From the NCBI GenBank assembly GCA_946902875.1, contig OX336351.1:248001-312000 (forward strand): a DNA stretch of 64,000 bases, written 5' to 3'. The notes beneath the pieces are model-generated. The model did not search any database. It had not been told where the DNA came from and saw only the letters and a list, made by a program, of their open reading frames with translations. Shown here one piece after another: positions 9,425-20,508 of this stretch (its first letter is position 1; every line of letters starts with the position of its first letter). The position numbers and the translations under genes are program-made. This stretch comes from Nematopogon swammerdamellus (taxonomy: Eukaryota; Arthropoda; Insecta; Lepidoptera; Adelidae).

Positions 9425-12400
9425 ATGGTAGAAACTGACCCCGGGCCCAAGAAACTCAACAGTAAGTACCGAGTCCACACCTGTCTGTCCGCACCGCGCA
9501 CACTCTCGCGCTGGTGTGCCCAGCGCACGACATCCACACTAACTATTATAGCTACCTACCTACCAATACTAGGAGAGAGTAGAAATAGAAGACGGTCTGT
9601 AGCTAAGCAAACTGGCTAATTTGGGCGACCGGGGGGAGTATACTGCAAACGTCTTCCAGCCAGTGTGTCTGGCATTGCACTTAGGAGGTCGCGCCTCCCC
9701 CCCGGTACTCCCCGCACTGGCGACACGTGCTTTACTAGAAACCATTCCTCACTACTCTTTCGTACGAAGTACCCATGAATGACCCATGAACCGTAGGGTT
9801 GACGAACAAACTGACATCTAGCACAGAATTTTGGGAATTCCCTTGTTAACAGAACAGCAGCGGTCAACGAGGAAGGAAGGACTCGTCGGCCGCGCTAAGA
9901 TGATACAATCTGATTATATGACGCGTGTGAGCCTCGGCGGCGCAGAGGTGCGAAGAGCAAACAGCATCGGGGAGTACCTAGCTCGCTTAGACGTCTCCCC
10001 TCTATTTTCCACACATTCAATAATAGTTACCTCTGCTCTCTCCCCCCCCCCCCCCCCCCCCGCGACCCCGCGCCCCCGCCACCGCCGCACCCGCGTCCTA
10101 CTCACGCACGCCACGCCTCATGAATTATTTTGCTTTCAGATTGTGATGTAAAAGACGATCTCCAGCTAAACGGAGCAGAATCCAAAGGCGTTGAGCTCGG
10201 AGGTAATATCTCACGCCAAATATCATTGTCTCACGCCATCTCCTCCTCTCTTCACGCGCCGTCGCACCGGCCGCGAACCGCGCCGCGCGGTAGAGTTCAA
10301 AGAGAATATACTTTGGTAGAGTTTTGAAGAGAGCGTCACTGACGCGACGAGGCGTCCGGTAGCGCTAGTGTCGCGCTGTGATGACCGCCGATGTCCGCCG
10401 CTACAGACGCCACGCCGCCGCTACACATTATTCCAGACACTGTCACACACAGACTGGCTGTGTGTGACAGTGTCTGGAATAATGTGTAGTCTTAGAGAAT
10501 TACAGAAATTAATGAAAGAAGAAAGAGAAGTTGATGATCTTTTGCTTCGACACTACCTGAGTTTGGAAAGAGAGCCTACAAATAAGATTTTCCAAAGGCG
10601 AAATGAAGGTGTCTGTGCCCAAAACTTCAACGGAAGATCAGATACAGCCAATAACACCACTCCTCGCGATAGCACGCTCAGACAAGAAGCCTTTTGAAGA
10701 TCCCCAGGTTAGGTGGGTAGGGAGGGAACACACTCGCCGGAAGAGCACATTGGCTTGCCGCACAGCATATCGCTAAAGCTATGCGCACAGTATGCGGCCA
10801 ATGGTATATTGTGTCACTCACTACAATGTTGATGGTCTCGTGAAGCAAGGTTAACTCGGTGGTACGGAGGCGAGGCCGCCGGGCTCGCGTCCGCGCCGCC
10901 GCCGCCGCCGCGCCGCCGCAAGCCGTCCGCTCCGATCTGGTTCAAACTGACCCTCGGCCGCTTCCAATCTTCGACAATAAACGCTCGTCGATGAGCAGTC
11001 CCCCCCCCCCCCCCGGCCCGCCCCGCCCCGCCCCGCCGCCGCCGCCGGGCCGAGACAAATAAATAAAATGAAGCATCACTTGTTTGTTAGTCCTGCCTGC
11101 CTGACCTGACTCCTGCCTGCGCCTAGCCTGCTGCGCCTGCGCCTGCTTGTCGTGACATTGTATGCTCGTACTCGGCATCTCCGCCGCGGCCGACACCTCC
11201 TCGATCGGACAATACAATTATACATTTTTACATTACACACACACACACACACACCTATTTTTTTGTCTACCGCGTTAATCCGGTATGGGTGGCCGAGTCG
11301 GAGGGCCAAAGCGCATACTCCGACCACCCAATATAAACTCCGAAAAGGTAGGTGCCATACCGGACACTTCCATTTGAATTACTGGTAGTCAAGCAGCAGG
11401 TGTAGGTTTGCACCTACATTTTTCCTTCAGCAAAAACTCCTTGGTACACTGTTAGTTACCTAGACGTCAATGAAGAGCTGCTGAATAAGCTGCTGGACCG
11501 GCTACTAAATAATGTACATCGGTTACATTTTCGGTCTGCGGAAACATGATCATATTTCCGACTTCCGGTCTAGCCTGCAGTTGCTCGACATTCGTCGTCG
11601 CAGGTATTGCCATGTCCTCACTCTCTTCTACTGCACACTGTATGACCCTGCTGCTCCTAAATACTTATCTGACCGTTCACCATATTTATTTCCTCCCACG
11701 GTGTCCCACAAAGATCCTCCGACACCCTTGCCTGTCCTAACTATCACTTCCCACTACGTCGTCAGTGTGCATCGATCCACACGTTCAGAGTGCTGGTAAA
11801 GACTATCTCCTCAAATCCTAAACCCTCCTACGAGTCCATCAACATTGCGTCCGACATGAGAGATCCGTCCGGGCGCTGAGTGCCGTGTGCCGTATGCTAT
11901 GTACCGTGTGTCGTGTCACTAATTCACTATACATAGGATGAGTTGTGTGTGACTAGTCGCTTGTGTATGCGCAGGCGTCGTGGTAGCGACGCTCAAGTGC
12001 CCCGTGCCCGGCAAGACTGACCCGGAGAAGGGCGGCACCTCAGAGAAAGCTGACTTCGAGAAGGCAATAGAGCTCGCTGGTGAGTTCTTGTTCACTCTCA
12101 TCTCTGTGTGAATATGAATGAAGGTATACCTAGTCTGTATTCGTGAGCAATGTCCAGATCACGAATCTCGCAGAAATGCTGCGTTGTCCCAACACGATAA
12201 ATGAATTACCTAATGTTGACTTGTTGAAACCCGTAGTTCTCGCTAACCGACATATTAAACTCGCTGAGTTCTTCTTCTGTGGCACTAATGAACGTTGTGT
12301 CACCTATATACGCATTGTTGATGAGTTGCCCGCCAATCAGCATTGAACAGTTGGAGTGAAAGTAAACAGCGCAGCGTTTGATTCAGCATCGCAAATCTGA

Positions 12401-15400
12401 CTTTTGCCTTGCTATTGATTGAGAAGAGTTTCTGCACAAAACTCTACCGCTTACTTGACTCTAATCGAGTAAAGCTACGAGTGTAATGTGGGCTACGCGT
12501 GTTGCAGGATATGGCAGGTTCCACTACCTGTTGCTGGCGGTGTGCGGCCTGGTCAGCACGTCCGAGGAGATGGACGTCATCTCCATGTCCTTCATCCTGC
12601 CCTCGGCGCAGTGCGACCTTAACCTAACCACCCAAACCAAGGTACGCACGCCCGCACCCGCACCCGCACCACACCGCACCTCGCAGGATATAGCAGCTAA
12701 CGCATAACCGACACGAGCTTGTGTGCGTGTGTACAGGGATGGCTGAACTGCATCATCTTCATCGGGATGATGGTGGGAGCGTACGCGTGGGGCTCGGTGG
12801 CGGACACGCTCGGCCGCAAGCGCGTCCTCATCGCCATCTCCATCACCAACGCGCTCGCCATAGTCGCCTCCTCCTTCTCGCAGAACTACGAGCTCTTCAT
12901 GTTCTTCCGCTTCCTCAACGGCGCAGCGTCAGTACCTCACGCTCACACACATACACTACTCCTCTAGTATCTCTCACTCTCACTCAACTAGTTTGTTTTC
13001 TTTATAGGCCTACGAAAAAGCTCCTTGTCCACAATGTGAGTAATGTGTGCGCGGTGCAGGCTCGGTGGCTCGGGGCCGGTGATCTGGTCCTACTTCGCGG
13101 AGTTCCAGCCTAAGAGCAAGCGCGGCTCCATGTTGAGCTTCATGGCGGCCTTCTGGACGCTCGGCAACCTGTTCGTGGCGGGGCTCGCCTGGATCATCAT
13201 CCCCAGCGGTCAGTCCCGCTCCTCTCTCCTCCAATCAGTCGCTCGGCTGTCTGGTCGCACTCAACTGATGAAGCTGTCTATTAGAATACGCGCGTGCGTG
13301 AGCCAACACGTGCGCGCGATTATGCCACTGGCGAACAAGATTCGGTGCGACTACGAACGTCACTTATCATCTACATATGTATGGTGTGTTTAACTGTTGC
13401 TCGGTCATTATAAGCGATTGAAATATGTGTGGGTGTTTGAGTGGGAGATGTGGGATGGGATTGCAGGTATCGGGGCGCAGGGCGGTGCGTTCGTGTACAA
13501 CTCGTGGCGCATCTTCCTGCTGGTGTGCTCGCTGCCGTCGTTCGTGGTGGCGGCGCTGCTGCTGCTGCTGCCGGAGTCGCCCAAGTTCCTGCTGTCGCAC
13601 GGGCGGCACGACGAGGCACTGGACGTGTTCAAGGGTATCTACCTGATGAACACCGGCAACGCCAAGCAGGCGTACCCCGTGCGCCAGCTGATAGTGGACG
13701 AGGCCTACCCGCACAAGACCGAGAAGCAGCTGGCGGCGCGGAGTAGCAACAGGGTGCGGGCGATGCTCGGCGACATCGTCTCCAACAGCAAGCAGCTGTT
13801 CGTGCCGCCCACCCTGCGCTTCACCGTCATCTCCATCATCATCAACTTCACTTTCCACATCGGGTCAGTACTTACCTACCTGCCACAGTACAGTAGTTAC
13901 CACCACCGTCCCTTATGTAGATAGCTCGTAACACATCGTCAGCTTTATTTATTAGGAGCTATATACAGGGTGCCCCAGTCGGTCGACTGTTGTTAAGCAC
14001 ACCTGGGCGCGGACATTACTTGGATAGGTGACCGCTCGACCGTTGGGGGCTGACCGTGGTTCGGATTCCACGTAAGGAATCCGCAGTAGGTCCCTACTCC
14101 CTTCCCTTCTTACCTTACTAGGTGGTAGGGTTTATTACTCCCGCCCGGGTTGATACCACCGCACTGAATGAAATGTTGTTCGAAACGGCTATATAAATAA
14201 CCCGTGTTTTCCGTCCAGTTCAGTGTAGCCGGCATGAAATGAAGGGAAGCACTGACATGGCACCTAGTTCACCTGGTGTTATGGGCTGTCATCACGGATG
14301 TTGTAGGTGATCCAGTACAGCCAACCTGATAATAACGCACCTGTGTGGGGGAGACTGTGCTTTTGATTTTATGTGGTTAGACTATATATATAGGTAGTTA
14401 GTTATTACTAGTTAGACTGTAGGTACCTAGTGAACACTGTAAGCTTAGAATACTGTAATCGAAGTAGGTGTATTATGTGGTTCTGTTAGTCAAGCACGCA
14501 CAACGTATTGTAACCATCATTGTAACCAAAGACGTTAAAAACCTCTGCGCAGTTTCTTGCCGGCTCTTCTTTGTCCGTGTAATCGAACCGGATTCTTGAA
14601 ATCGTACCTCTATGACAAATTCAAATGTGTGTGTACTAGTGTAGTGTATACCGCTAATACGAATCAAATACGAATAATGAATGGATAAAGAATAGTTGTA
14701 GAGTTAACACATTGATACATACAAGTGCATGTGCGTGCAGGTACTACGGGTTGATGATGTGGTTCCCGGAGATGTTCCACCGGTTCGACGAGTACTCTAC
14801 GGCGAGCGGCGGCGTGGCGGCGGACATCTGCCAGGTGACGCAGTACGTGACGCAGCGCGGCTCGCACTCGCTGCACGAGACCTGCAACTCCGAGATCAAC
14901 TCGTCCGTCTTCATGGAGAGCCTCATCACCGTCGCCGCCGCCATACCCTCCAACATCTTCGCCGTCCTCGGCATGGACCGGCTCGGCCGCAAGTTCTTCT
15001 TAGGTACCTCTCTGCCTACCTACCTACTATCTACCGTCCCACCTGCCACACTCCGCTCTCCTGTCCACGGCCGCAAGTGTAGGACACGGTTACTCCGACG
15101 GTTGTCGTGTCGTCGGCTAACTTGCCCAGCCCAGTGTCTACTACTTCGGTGCGTCGTCGGCGGGTTGTCTCCGGTGCCAACTCATCCGCCTCCGCTCCGT
15201 CACGAGGCCACAAATCATATTTCTAACCTCTACCTGTAGGTAGGTATTTAAATGTTTGGTGTACCAAAGATTTAAACTAGCTAGCTAATTGATGAGTGAG
15301 ATGAGTGGACAGTTTCCGGTCGCCACCCTGTGCGGGTCTAATAATAGTAGAAGCCTCGTAAGCACTGGCGGCTGGTCCTAAAGTGCGCTCGTGCGCCGCA

Positions 15401-18400
15401 CTACCATACCACGAGACGTCTTCACTTCACTCAAAATAAATAATATCTTACAACATACTACATTAAAACCATAAAGATCGTACTCCAAATAAATGTGAAT
15501 GTGAATTCGACCTTATTTTATAGATCACAAGGCACGTTTTTGCGAGTAAACGCGCGCGCCGTGCGGATTCTAAAACGCACGCGGGTCTCCCATACTGAAT
15601 GTAGTGGGATCGGCAAAACACCGCTGACGCGTGAGACAAAAGATACTTCATAGAAACAGTATGGGCGAAATGGAGTTCTGCGTGCGGCCCACGAGCGCCA
15701 AACAAGGACGCTATATCGTGAATACCCGCGCGTGCGACACGTCGCGTCGCGAGCGATTCGTTTTGCACGAGTCTTACAAACTCTTTGCCGTCTACGTAGA
15801 GTCAGCGCGCTGTCATGTGATGTCACATACCCGTTAGCGCGCGAATATTTAAAATGGGATATGATTAGGTTTTGTGCTTTCTGTCACGTGATACTGTGAA
15901 TTAAGTGGTGCCGATATTTGCCTAAGCGTTGGTTAAAGGTAAGGCTTTACAATCAGGTGATCCCGGGTTAAATTCCTACTTTTCAAATGCTTTTATTTTT
16001 ATATATTTTCTTATTTTTGGGACATTACTACTGTTTTCTTTTTGAAAGCTGCAGTAGTGTTGTGTTCTATGGGTGTATTCATAAAGGTACTAAAAATAAT
16101 TTAAAAAACTTGTTTGGATTTTTTTTTCTTGTTTTTTGCAACTCATTGAGTCTCTTGAGAATATTCATACTAGGTACGTACATAATAAAACGCAGGCGTT
16201 TAAACATTCGGAAGTCCTGATCTTAAAATAACATGACGGGAATGTGTTGGGAAATTTGGTTTTTAAGTAGGTAGGTACTTAGCGCACTACCGGTCACTGA
16301 ATTCACCAGCCGCCACTGCTCGTAAGCCTCGTTCTAGTAAGCCTCGTAGTAAGCTACCGTAGTAAGTACCGTGTGGGGCCGGTACTTTAAAAGAATAGCC
16401 CCACTGCATCTCTCCCCGTGTATGTCGTAAAAGGCGACTAAGGGATATGACTCCCTTCTTATATTACTAGGTGGTAGGGTTTAACCCGCCCGGGTTGGTA
16501 CCACCGCAATGAATGAAAGGTCGGTCCAAACGGCTATGTAAATAGTTTGTGTTTTCCGACCAGTTCAGTGTAGCCGGCACGATCAAAGGGGGGAAGCACT
16601 GACATGGCACCTAGTTCACCCGGTGTTATGGGCTGACATCACGGACGTTGTAGGTGATGTAGCCAACCGTGTCAGTTTCCATAAAAAAAAAAAAAAAAGC
16701 TTGCTTAGGGCGATAATAGGTATAGCACAGTCCAATCTAATAGCTGTACCTACCTACCTACCCTATTACATTAGTGACTCACTAGTGGAAACATCGAAGA
16801 AGAATACAGATGACATTATTATGATCAACCTTGTCCACATCCACATCTGAATGACGCTTCTGCAATAGTTTCTTTCTATAGGTGCTTACATCAAAATAAA
16901 AGACAGAATAATACTCTATACCTAGTAGCAAGTAGTTAGTGAGGTTAAGAGTAGTTTTGCCAGATGGTTCAGCTTTTTACATCAAATATTTTTCAGGAAT
17001 ACATTTTTTTAAGGAAATATGCTACCGAACGTCCATCGGCATCGTTAGACACCTTATGGGTACTTCGGCGCGTGTAACATGTAGGTAGCACTTTTTATAA
17101 AAAAAGCCAATTAGTTACCTACGCGAAAAATCTGGAAGGGTCTTCCCAAGAGTGTGCTCCCTAGCTCCTATTAACCTGCGGGTCCTCAAGAGACGTGTCG
17201 ATGTAAGTACAGCACGCGCCGGCTGGCAACAGCGCGCCAAATCTGTATGCATTTGATATTGCGAAACTTAGCAAATACCGAACCTCTCTCTCTTGTATGT
17301 ACAGTGTGGGGCCGGTACTTTAAAAGAATAGCCCCACTGCATCTCTCCCCGTGTATGTCGTAAAAGGCGACTAAGGGATATGACTCCCTTCTTATATTAC
17401 TAGGTGGTAGGGTTTAACCCGCCCGGGTTGGTACCACCGCACTGAATGAAAGGTCGGTCGAAACGGCTATGTAAATAGTCTGTGTTTTCCGTCCAGTTCA
17501 GTGTAGCCGGCACGACCGAAGGGAGGCACTGACGTGGCACCAACGTGTTCACCCCGTGTTATGGGCTGACATCACGGATTTTGTAGGTGATGTAGCCAAC
17601 CGTGTCAGTTTCCATAAAAAAAAACCCCGTCTCATAGTATGAGAGGTTCCTACCTACTTCGATATTTTTGTCATACCGAACACCGAACACGGGGCTGAAA
17701 TATCGAACAGTTCGGCAAAAAAACCGAACACCTGGCAAGCCTGGATGGGAGAGAGACGCGTGCGTGTGGGTAACGAGTGTCGCGGTGTCGGTTGCAGTGT
17801 TCGCGACGTTCTCGGCGGGCCTGTGCTCGGCCGGCATGTACTTCGTGTACAACAAGACCAACAACCTGATCGTGTCCGCCGTCTTCAGCTCCGTCATCTC
17901 GTGCGGCAACGCCGCGCTCGACTGCCTCATCACCGAGGTCTTCCCCACCAACCTCCGGTTTGTCTCACCAACTATCCTATCTACCTACATACCTAGGTAA
18001 CTATTCAGCTCATTCAGTCATCAACATCATCCATCATCAACTCATTATTAAGTAGGTAGAGTGTTTTCATTTTACCAAGGCACGAGGGGTACGCCGAGGT
18101 AGGACGTAGGAAGTGGTGCCGCCGCCCGGTGCGAGAGGCGACCGCGCGGTCGAACTCGGTGCCCGGTCGGTACTCGGTACACACACATGTTCTACACGTC
18201 TCTGCATCGCCCCGTCGAACCGAGTCGTTCTCTACTGAGCTCCGCGCGGTCTCACACACACCTCACCACTTCCTACCTCATACTCCTCGTGCCTTCGTAA
18301 AATGAAAACACTCTACCTACAGTTAGTATAGGTGCCGGCACGAGTTAATAGCACTCAGCGAAAATGGTGGGGGAATCCGCAGAACTCACTTTTTGGGTCT

Positions 18401-20508
18401 GTTTGGCGGAGTGAGGGAGGCGCGGCGAGAGAGGCAGCCGGCCGCCACGCCGACATGGTTATGTATGAAAGTCTCCGCCCACTCCCCCCGCGCACCGCTC
18501 ACGCAAGTCACTAGTCACGCACGACACGAGCCGGCCGAGTCCGGCCGACACATGCGCAGGATTGGATTTCGTACTATAATTATCGTATGCGTACTATAAT
18601 TACACCACCGGTCGTACGTTGGAACTTTTTGACATTGAAAATGTCTTTTGGTTCGTTCCAGTATAGGCCCCGATTTCACAAAAAAGTGCGATCCCCTTAT
18701 ATCTCGAAAAGTTGTGAAGATATGATATTAAAAAAACGAATACGCGTATTCATGAGAGCTGTAAGGTGCAGAAAGAATTATTCCAGAAAGGAAAAAACGA
18801 AAAAAGTTATGGCCGAAATAGTGAAAAAAAATTTATTTTTTCCGAATTTTTGATTTTGGTGCTCGATATTTTGGAAACGAAGAATGATATCAAAAATTTG
18901 AGAAAAATTGCTCTGGACAATTTAGTCAGCTACAATTTGAGCCTAAAACAAAGACGATCGGGTTAAGAGTTTGCCCTGTAGCTCAACCTTTTTGAAAAAA
19001 TAAATTTACAGATTTCGTGCCTCACACGACTATCGAGCACATTGGAAATTAATCTACGGAAATCGAAAAAGTATTGTCATTGAGCGACACGAGAAAGTCG
19101 GGATAAGAAAAAGGTTACTTGGGGTCTGATGATGGAGCCGGAAGGAAGCCATAGGAACTCCTAAACTACACATGATAAGCCCATCGAGTTTGGGCTCGTT
19201 GGATTTGTCTTCGCAAGTGCTATTGTCATATATGATGTACAGGGTCCTGATGATGGAGCCGGAATGAAGCCATAGGAACTCCTAAACCACACATGATAAA
19301 TCGACCGTGTTTGTGCTCGTTGGATATAGGAATATAGGAATATAGGTTAGGTTAGAAGAGGCGTCACGTAGCCGCGCATGTTCTAACCTAAGGATATCCA
19401 ACGAGCCCAAATATGGTGGATTTTTCATGTGTAGTTTAGGAGTTCCTATGGCTTTCTTCCGGCTCCATCATCAGGACCCTGGAAATAACATATGACTAGA
19501 GTCTTGCGAAGACAAATCCAATGATCCCAAACACAATGGGCTTATCATGTGTAGTTTAGGAGTTCCTATGCCTTCCTTCCGGCTCCATCATCAGAACCCA
19601 AATAACCTTTTCCTTATCCCGACTTTCTCGTGTTGCTCAGCGACAATATTTTTTCGAATTCCGTAGATTAATTTTTAATGTGCTCGATAGTCGTGTAAGG
19701 CACGAAATCTGTGATTGTTTTTTAAGAATTTGCATAATAATACGCATGTTATATAAAAATGAAGAACCCTAGTTAATTATTAATATTATGAATGATTTAA
19801 TACGTACTTGTAATCATCTGGCAGTGGTGATATTCCTTGCATTAAATCGTCTTTCGATAGAGTTATGGAAGAATATGGTTGCGGTTGGATGACGGAGGAG
19901 CTAGTAGAAGGCACTTCATCGTCGTCAGAGACGTCGCAATCTTCGTCCTTATCTTGACTATCGTCACTATCCGAGCTGTCATCCATCACTAACGCGAATA
20001 ACAAACAGTTCTTTCGTCATGTCGACCACTTAGTTACTTTTATATGTGTATAGACTAACTTTATACGTATTATACGTATTTACGGTTAAATAAGATCCTT
20101 TCCAACTTCCAGTACGATAATTTTTAGTCAGCTCAATCGATCCTGCACATCCGCGAACTAACCCCACCATTTCGGGACTTATAGACTGTGAGCTGTTTAA
20201 ACAATGCTGTGCCACTCCGAGTCCAGCCAGTTGCAGCTATGTGTGTAGAGGTGACATATTCCTACCGTAACGTACCACATGGTGGTGGGTAGAGTATTCA
20301 TTCCAATAATGTGTGTATGTACAGAGCGACGGGCGTGGCGGTGTCGATGGTGGCGGCGCGGCTCGGTGGCATCATCGGCAACGTGGTGATCGCGACCCTA
20401 CTCGACACCTACTGCCCCGCGCCTACCTTCATCGTGGCCGTGCTGCTCGCCGGCGGCGGGCTCATGTGCCTCTTCCTGCCCAACACCACGCGCACCGCGC
20501 TCCAGTAA
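9425..20508 (+). CDS. SV2/SVOP-like major facilitator transporter, ten coding exons, 560 aa
   Basis: Coding exons are 9425-9461, 10140-10202, 11975-12079, 12508-12641, 12737-12927, 13060-13208, 13467-13863, 14741-15003, 17798-17957 and 20325-20508. Every junction is GT-AG and every phase matches, giving 560 codons and TAA at 20506-20508. The product is a 12-helix-type membrane transporter. After about 70 hydrophilic residues come the first helices, then the MFS motif GSVADTLGRKR (132-142), GGSGPVIWSYFAEF after the exon 5/6 junction, PESPKFL (262-268), YYGLMMWFPE (360-369) and a second DRLGRK (438-443). The short loop after 370 has two Cys and an N-S-S sequon. It lacks the long luminal domain of vertebrate SV2, so SVOP-like or the insect 'SV2B/C-like' expansion fits better. 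These proteins sit in vesicle or plasma membranes; the substrate cannot be read from sequence. Start: ATG with A at -3, followed by a consensus donor. Family assignment is firm; the particular paralogue is not. Confidence 0.9.
10042..10061. repeat. Poly-C run in intron 1 of the SV2-like gene
   Basis: Twenty consecutive C, followed by more C-rich sequence. Another C-run is at about 11000-11014. The complementary G strand could form quadruplexes. Length is likely polymorphic and prone to sequencing error. Confidence 0.9.
10421..10489. repeat. Perfect hairpin: 32-bp arms, 5-base loop, intron 2 of the SV2-like gene
   Basis: Arms 10421-10452 and 10458-10489 are exact inverse copies around actgg. 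The stem contains ttccagacactgtcacacac. Perfection implies recent origin, selection or an assembly or sequencing fold-back. No known miRNA seed was recognised. Confidence 0.92.
10490..10697 (+). other. Unrecognised coding-like frame in intron 2 of the SV2-like gene
   Basis: Immediately after the hairpin an open frame encodes LRELQKLMKEEREVDDLLLR, HYLSLEREPTNKIFQRRNEG and a polar tail to TGA at 10697. Its composition looks protein-like and AT-rich compared with nearby GC ORFs. I cannot assign a family. It may be a captured or transposon-borne fragment. Confidence 0.3.
11235..11254. repeat. CA microsatellite
   Basis: About ten AC dinucleotides in intron 2 of the SV2-like gene, next to a SINE family C fragment. 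Confidence 0.9.
11270..11390 (-). mobile_element. SINE family C fragment in intron 2 of the SV2-like gene
   Basis: Diverged inverted piece: ccggtatgggtggccgagtc, gcatactccgaccacccaat and aaggtaggtgccataccgga. A CA microsatellite lies immediately upstream. Confidence 0.5.
11505..11880 (+). mobile_element. LINE ORF2 C-terminal relic in intron 2 of the SV2-like gene
   Basis: Encodes a stretch with GLRKHDHISDFRSSLQLLDI, YCHVLTLFYCTLYDPAAPKYL and, in a shifted frame, a YESINIASDMR end. This matches the post-thumb region of CR1-like insect LINEs. Frame breaks show it is dead. Confidence 0.6.
13985..14327 (+). mobile_element. SINE of the 5S/tRNA-like family in intron 7 of the SV2-like gene
   Basis: Lacks the tRNA-like first segment but retains the 5S-like middle (ttaagcac..., ttggataggtgaccgctcg), the B-box-like ggttcggattcc and the family body up to tgtaggtgatcc. 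Same orientation as the gene. No A-tail is left, so it is an older copy. Confidence 0.7.
15044..15205 (-). mobile_element. RTE-like LINE fragment in intron 8 of the SV2-like gene
   Basis: Diverged copy of the WSNRVL-to-AKL segment of the RTE family, recognised from cacggccgcaagtgtaggac and the flanking match to 53520-53600. Starts about 40 bases after exon 8. Confidence 0.55.
15363..16318. mobile_element. Non-autonomous hAT-type element, 956 bp, intron 8 of the SV2-like gene
   Basis: Terminal repeats CACTGGCGGCTGGT and, inverted, CAGTGGCGGCTGGT are flanked by an exact 8-bp duplication CTCGTAAG at 15355-15362 and 16319-16326. No transposase frame was recognised; two modest frames at 15463-15837 show no known motif. 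Confidence 0.88.
16369..16697 (+). mobile_element. SINE variant with alternative head, intron 8 of the SV2-like gene
   Basis: The body is the same as the 5S/tRNA-like family, but the head is replaced by gtgtggggccggtacttt and cgtaaaaggcgactaaggg. An A-tail is present at 16681-16697. It is nearly identical to the copy at 17306-17626. Confidence 0.7.
17306..17626 (+). mobile_element. Second SINE variant copy in intron 8 of the SV2-like gene
   Basis: Same alternative head and body as the copy at 16369, same orientation, with a short A-run at the end. Two copies in one intron, in direct orientation about 0.9 kb apart, could recombine and delete the sequence between them. Confidence 0.7.
18332..20180. 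mobile_element. Foldback composite, copy 1, in intron 9 of the SV2-like gene
   Basis: Starts with gccggcacgagttaatagc...cgaaaatggtggggg and ends with the related inverse ccccaccatttcgggac. Inside, a module (gaggcacgaaatctgtga, atcgagcacattgaaaat, gatgatggagccggaaggaa, ccataggaactcctaaacta) runs one way at 19000-19330 and the other way at 19390-19710. Between the inner repeats and the right end lies an acidic reading frame (see 19808-19988). No transposase recognised. The family recurs at 2520-3705, 8288-8620, 22169-24110 and 61975-64000. Confidence 0.7.
19808..19988 (-). pseudogene. Putative captured exon inside foldback copy 1
   Basis: The minus strand encodes MDDSSDSDDSQDKDEDCDVS, a Ser-rich spacer, then YSSITLSKDDLMQGISPLPD. 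The open stretch is bounded by a splice-acceptor-like cgcgttag and a donor-like gtacgta, as if an internal exon had been copied with its splice signals. I do not recognise the source protein. A decayed copy lies at 22391-22538. Confidence 0.45.

Noticed and set aside
10421..10489. Annotated miRNA gene
   Set aside because: A perfect 32-bp stem with a 5-base loop is unlike most pre-miRNAs, and no known seed is recognised. Kept only as a hairpin.
11512..11799. Extra exon of the SV2-like gene
   Set aside because: It reads as a LINE ORF2 tail, and the flanking host exons already join in phase without it.
13367..13858. 163-codon minus-strand ORF opposite exon 7 of the SV2-like gene
   Set aside because: It mirrors the exon that encodes conserved transporter sequence and is His/Arg/Gln-rich with no domain.
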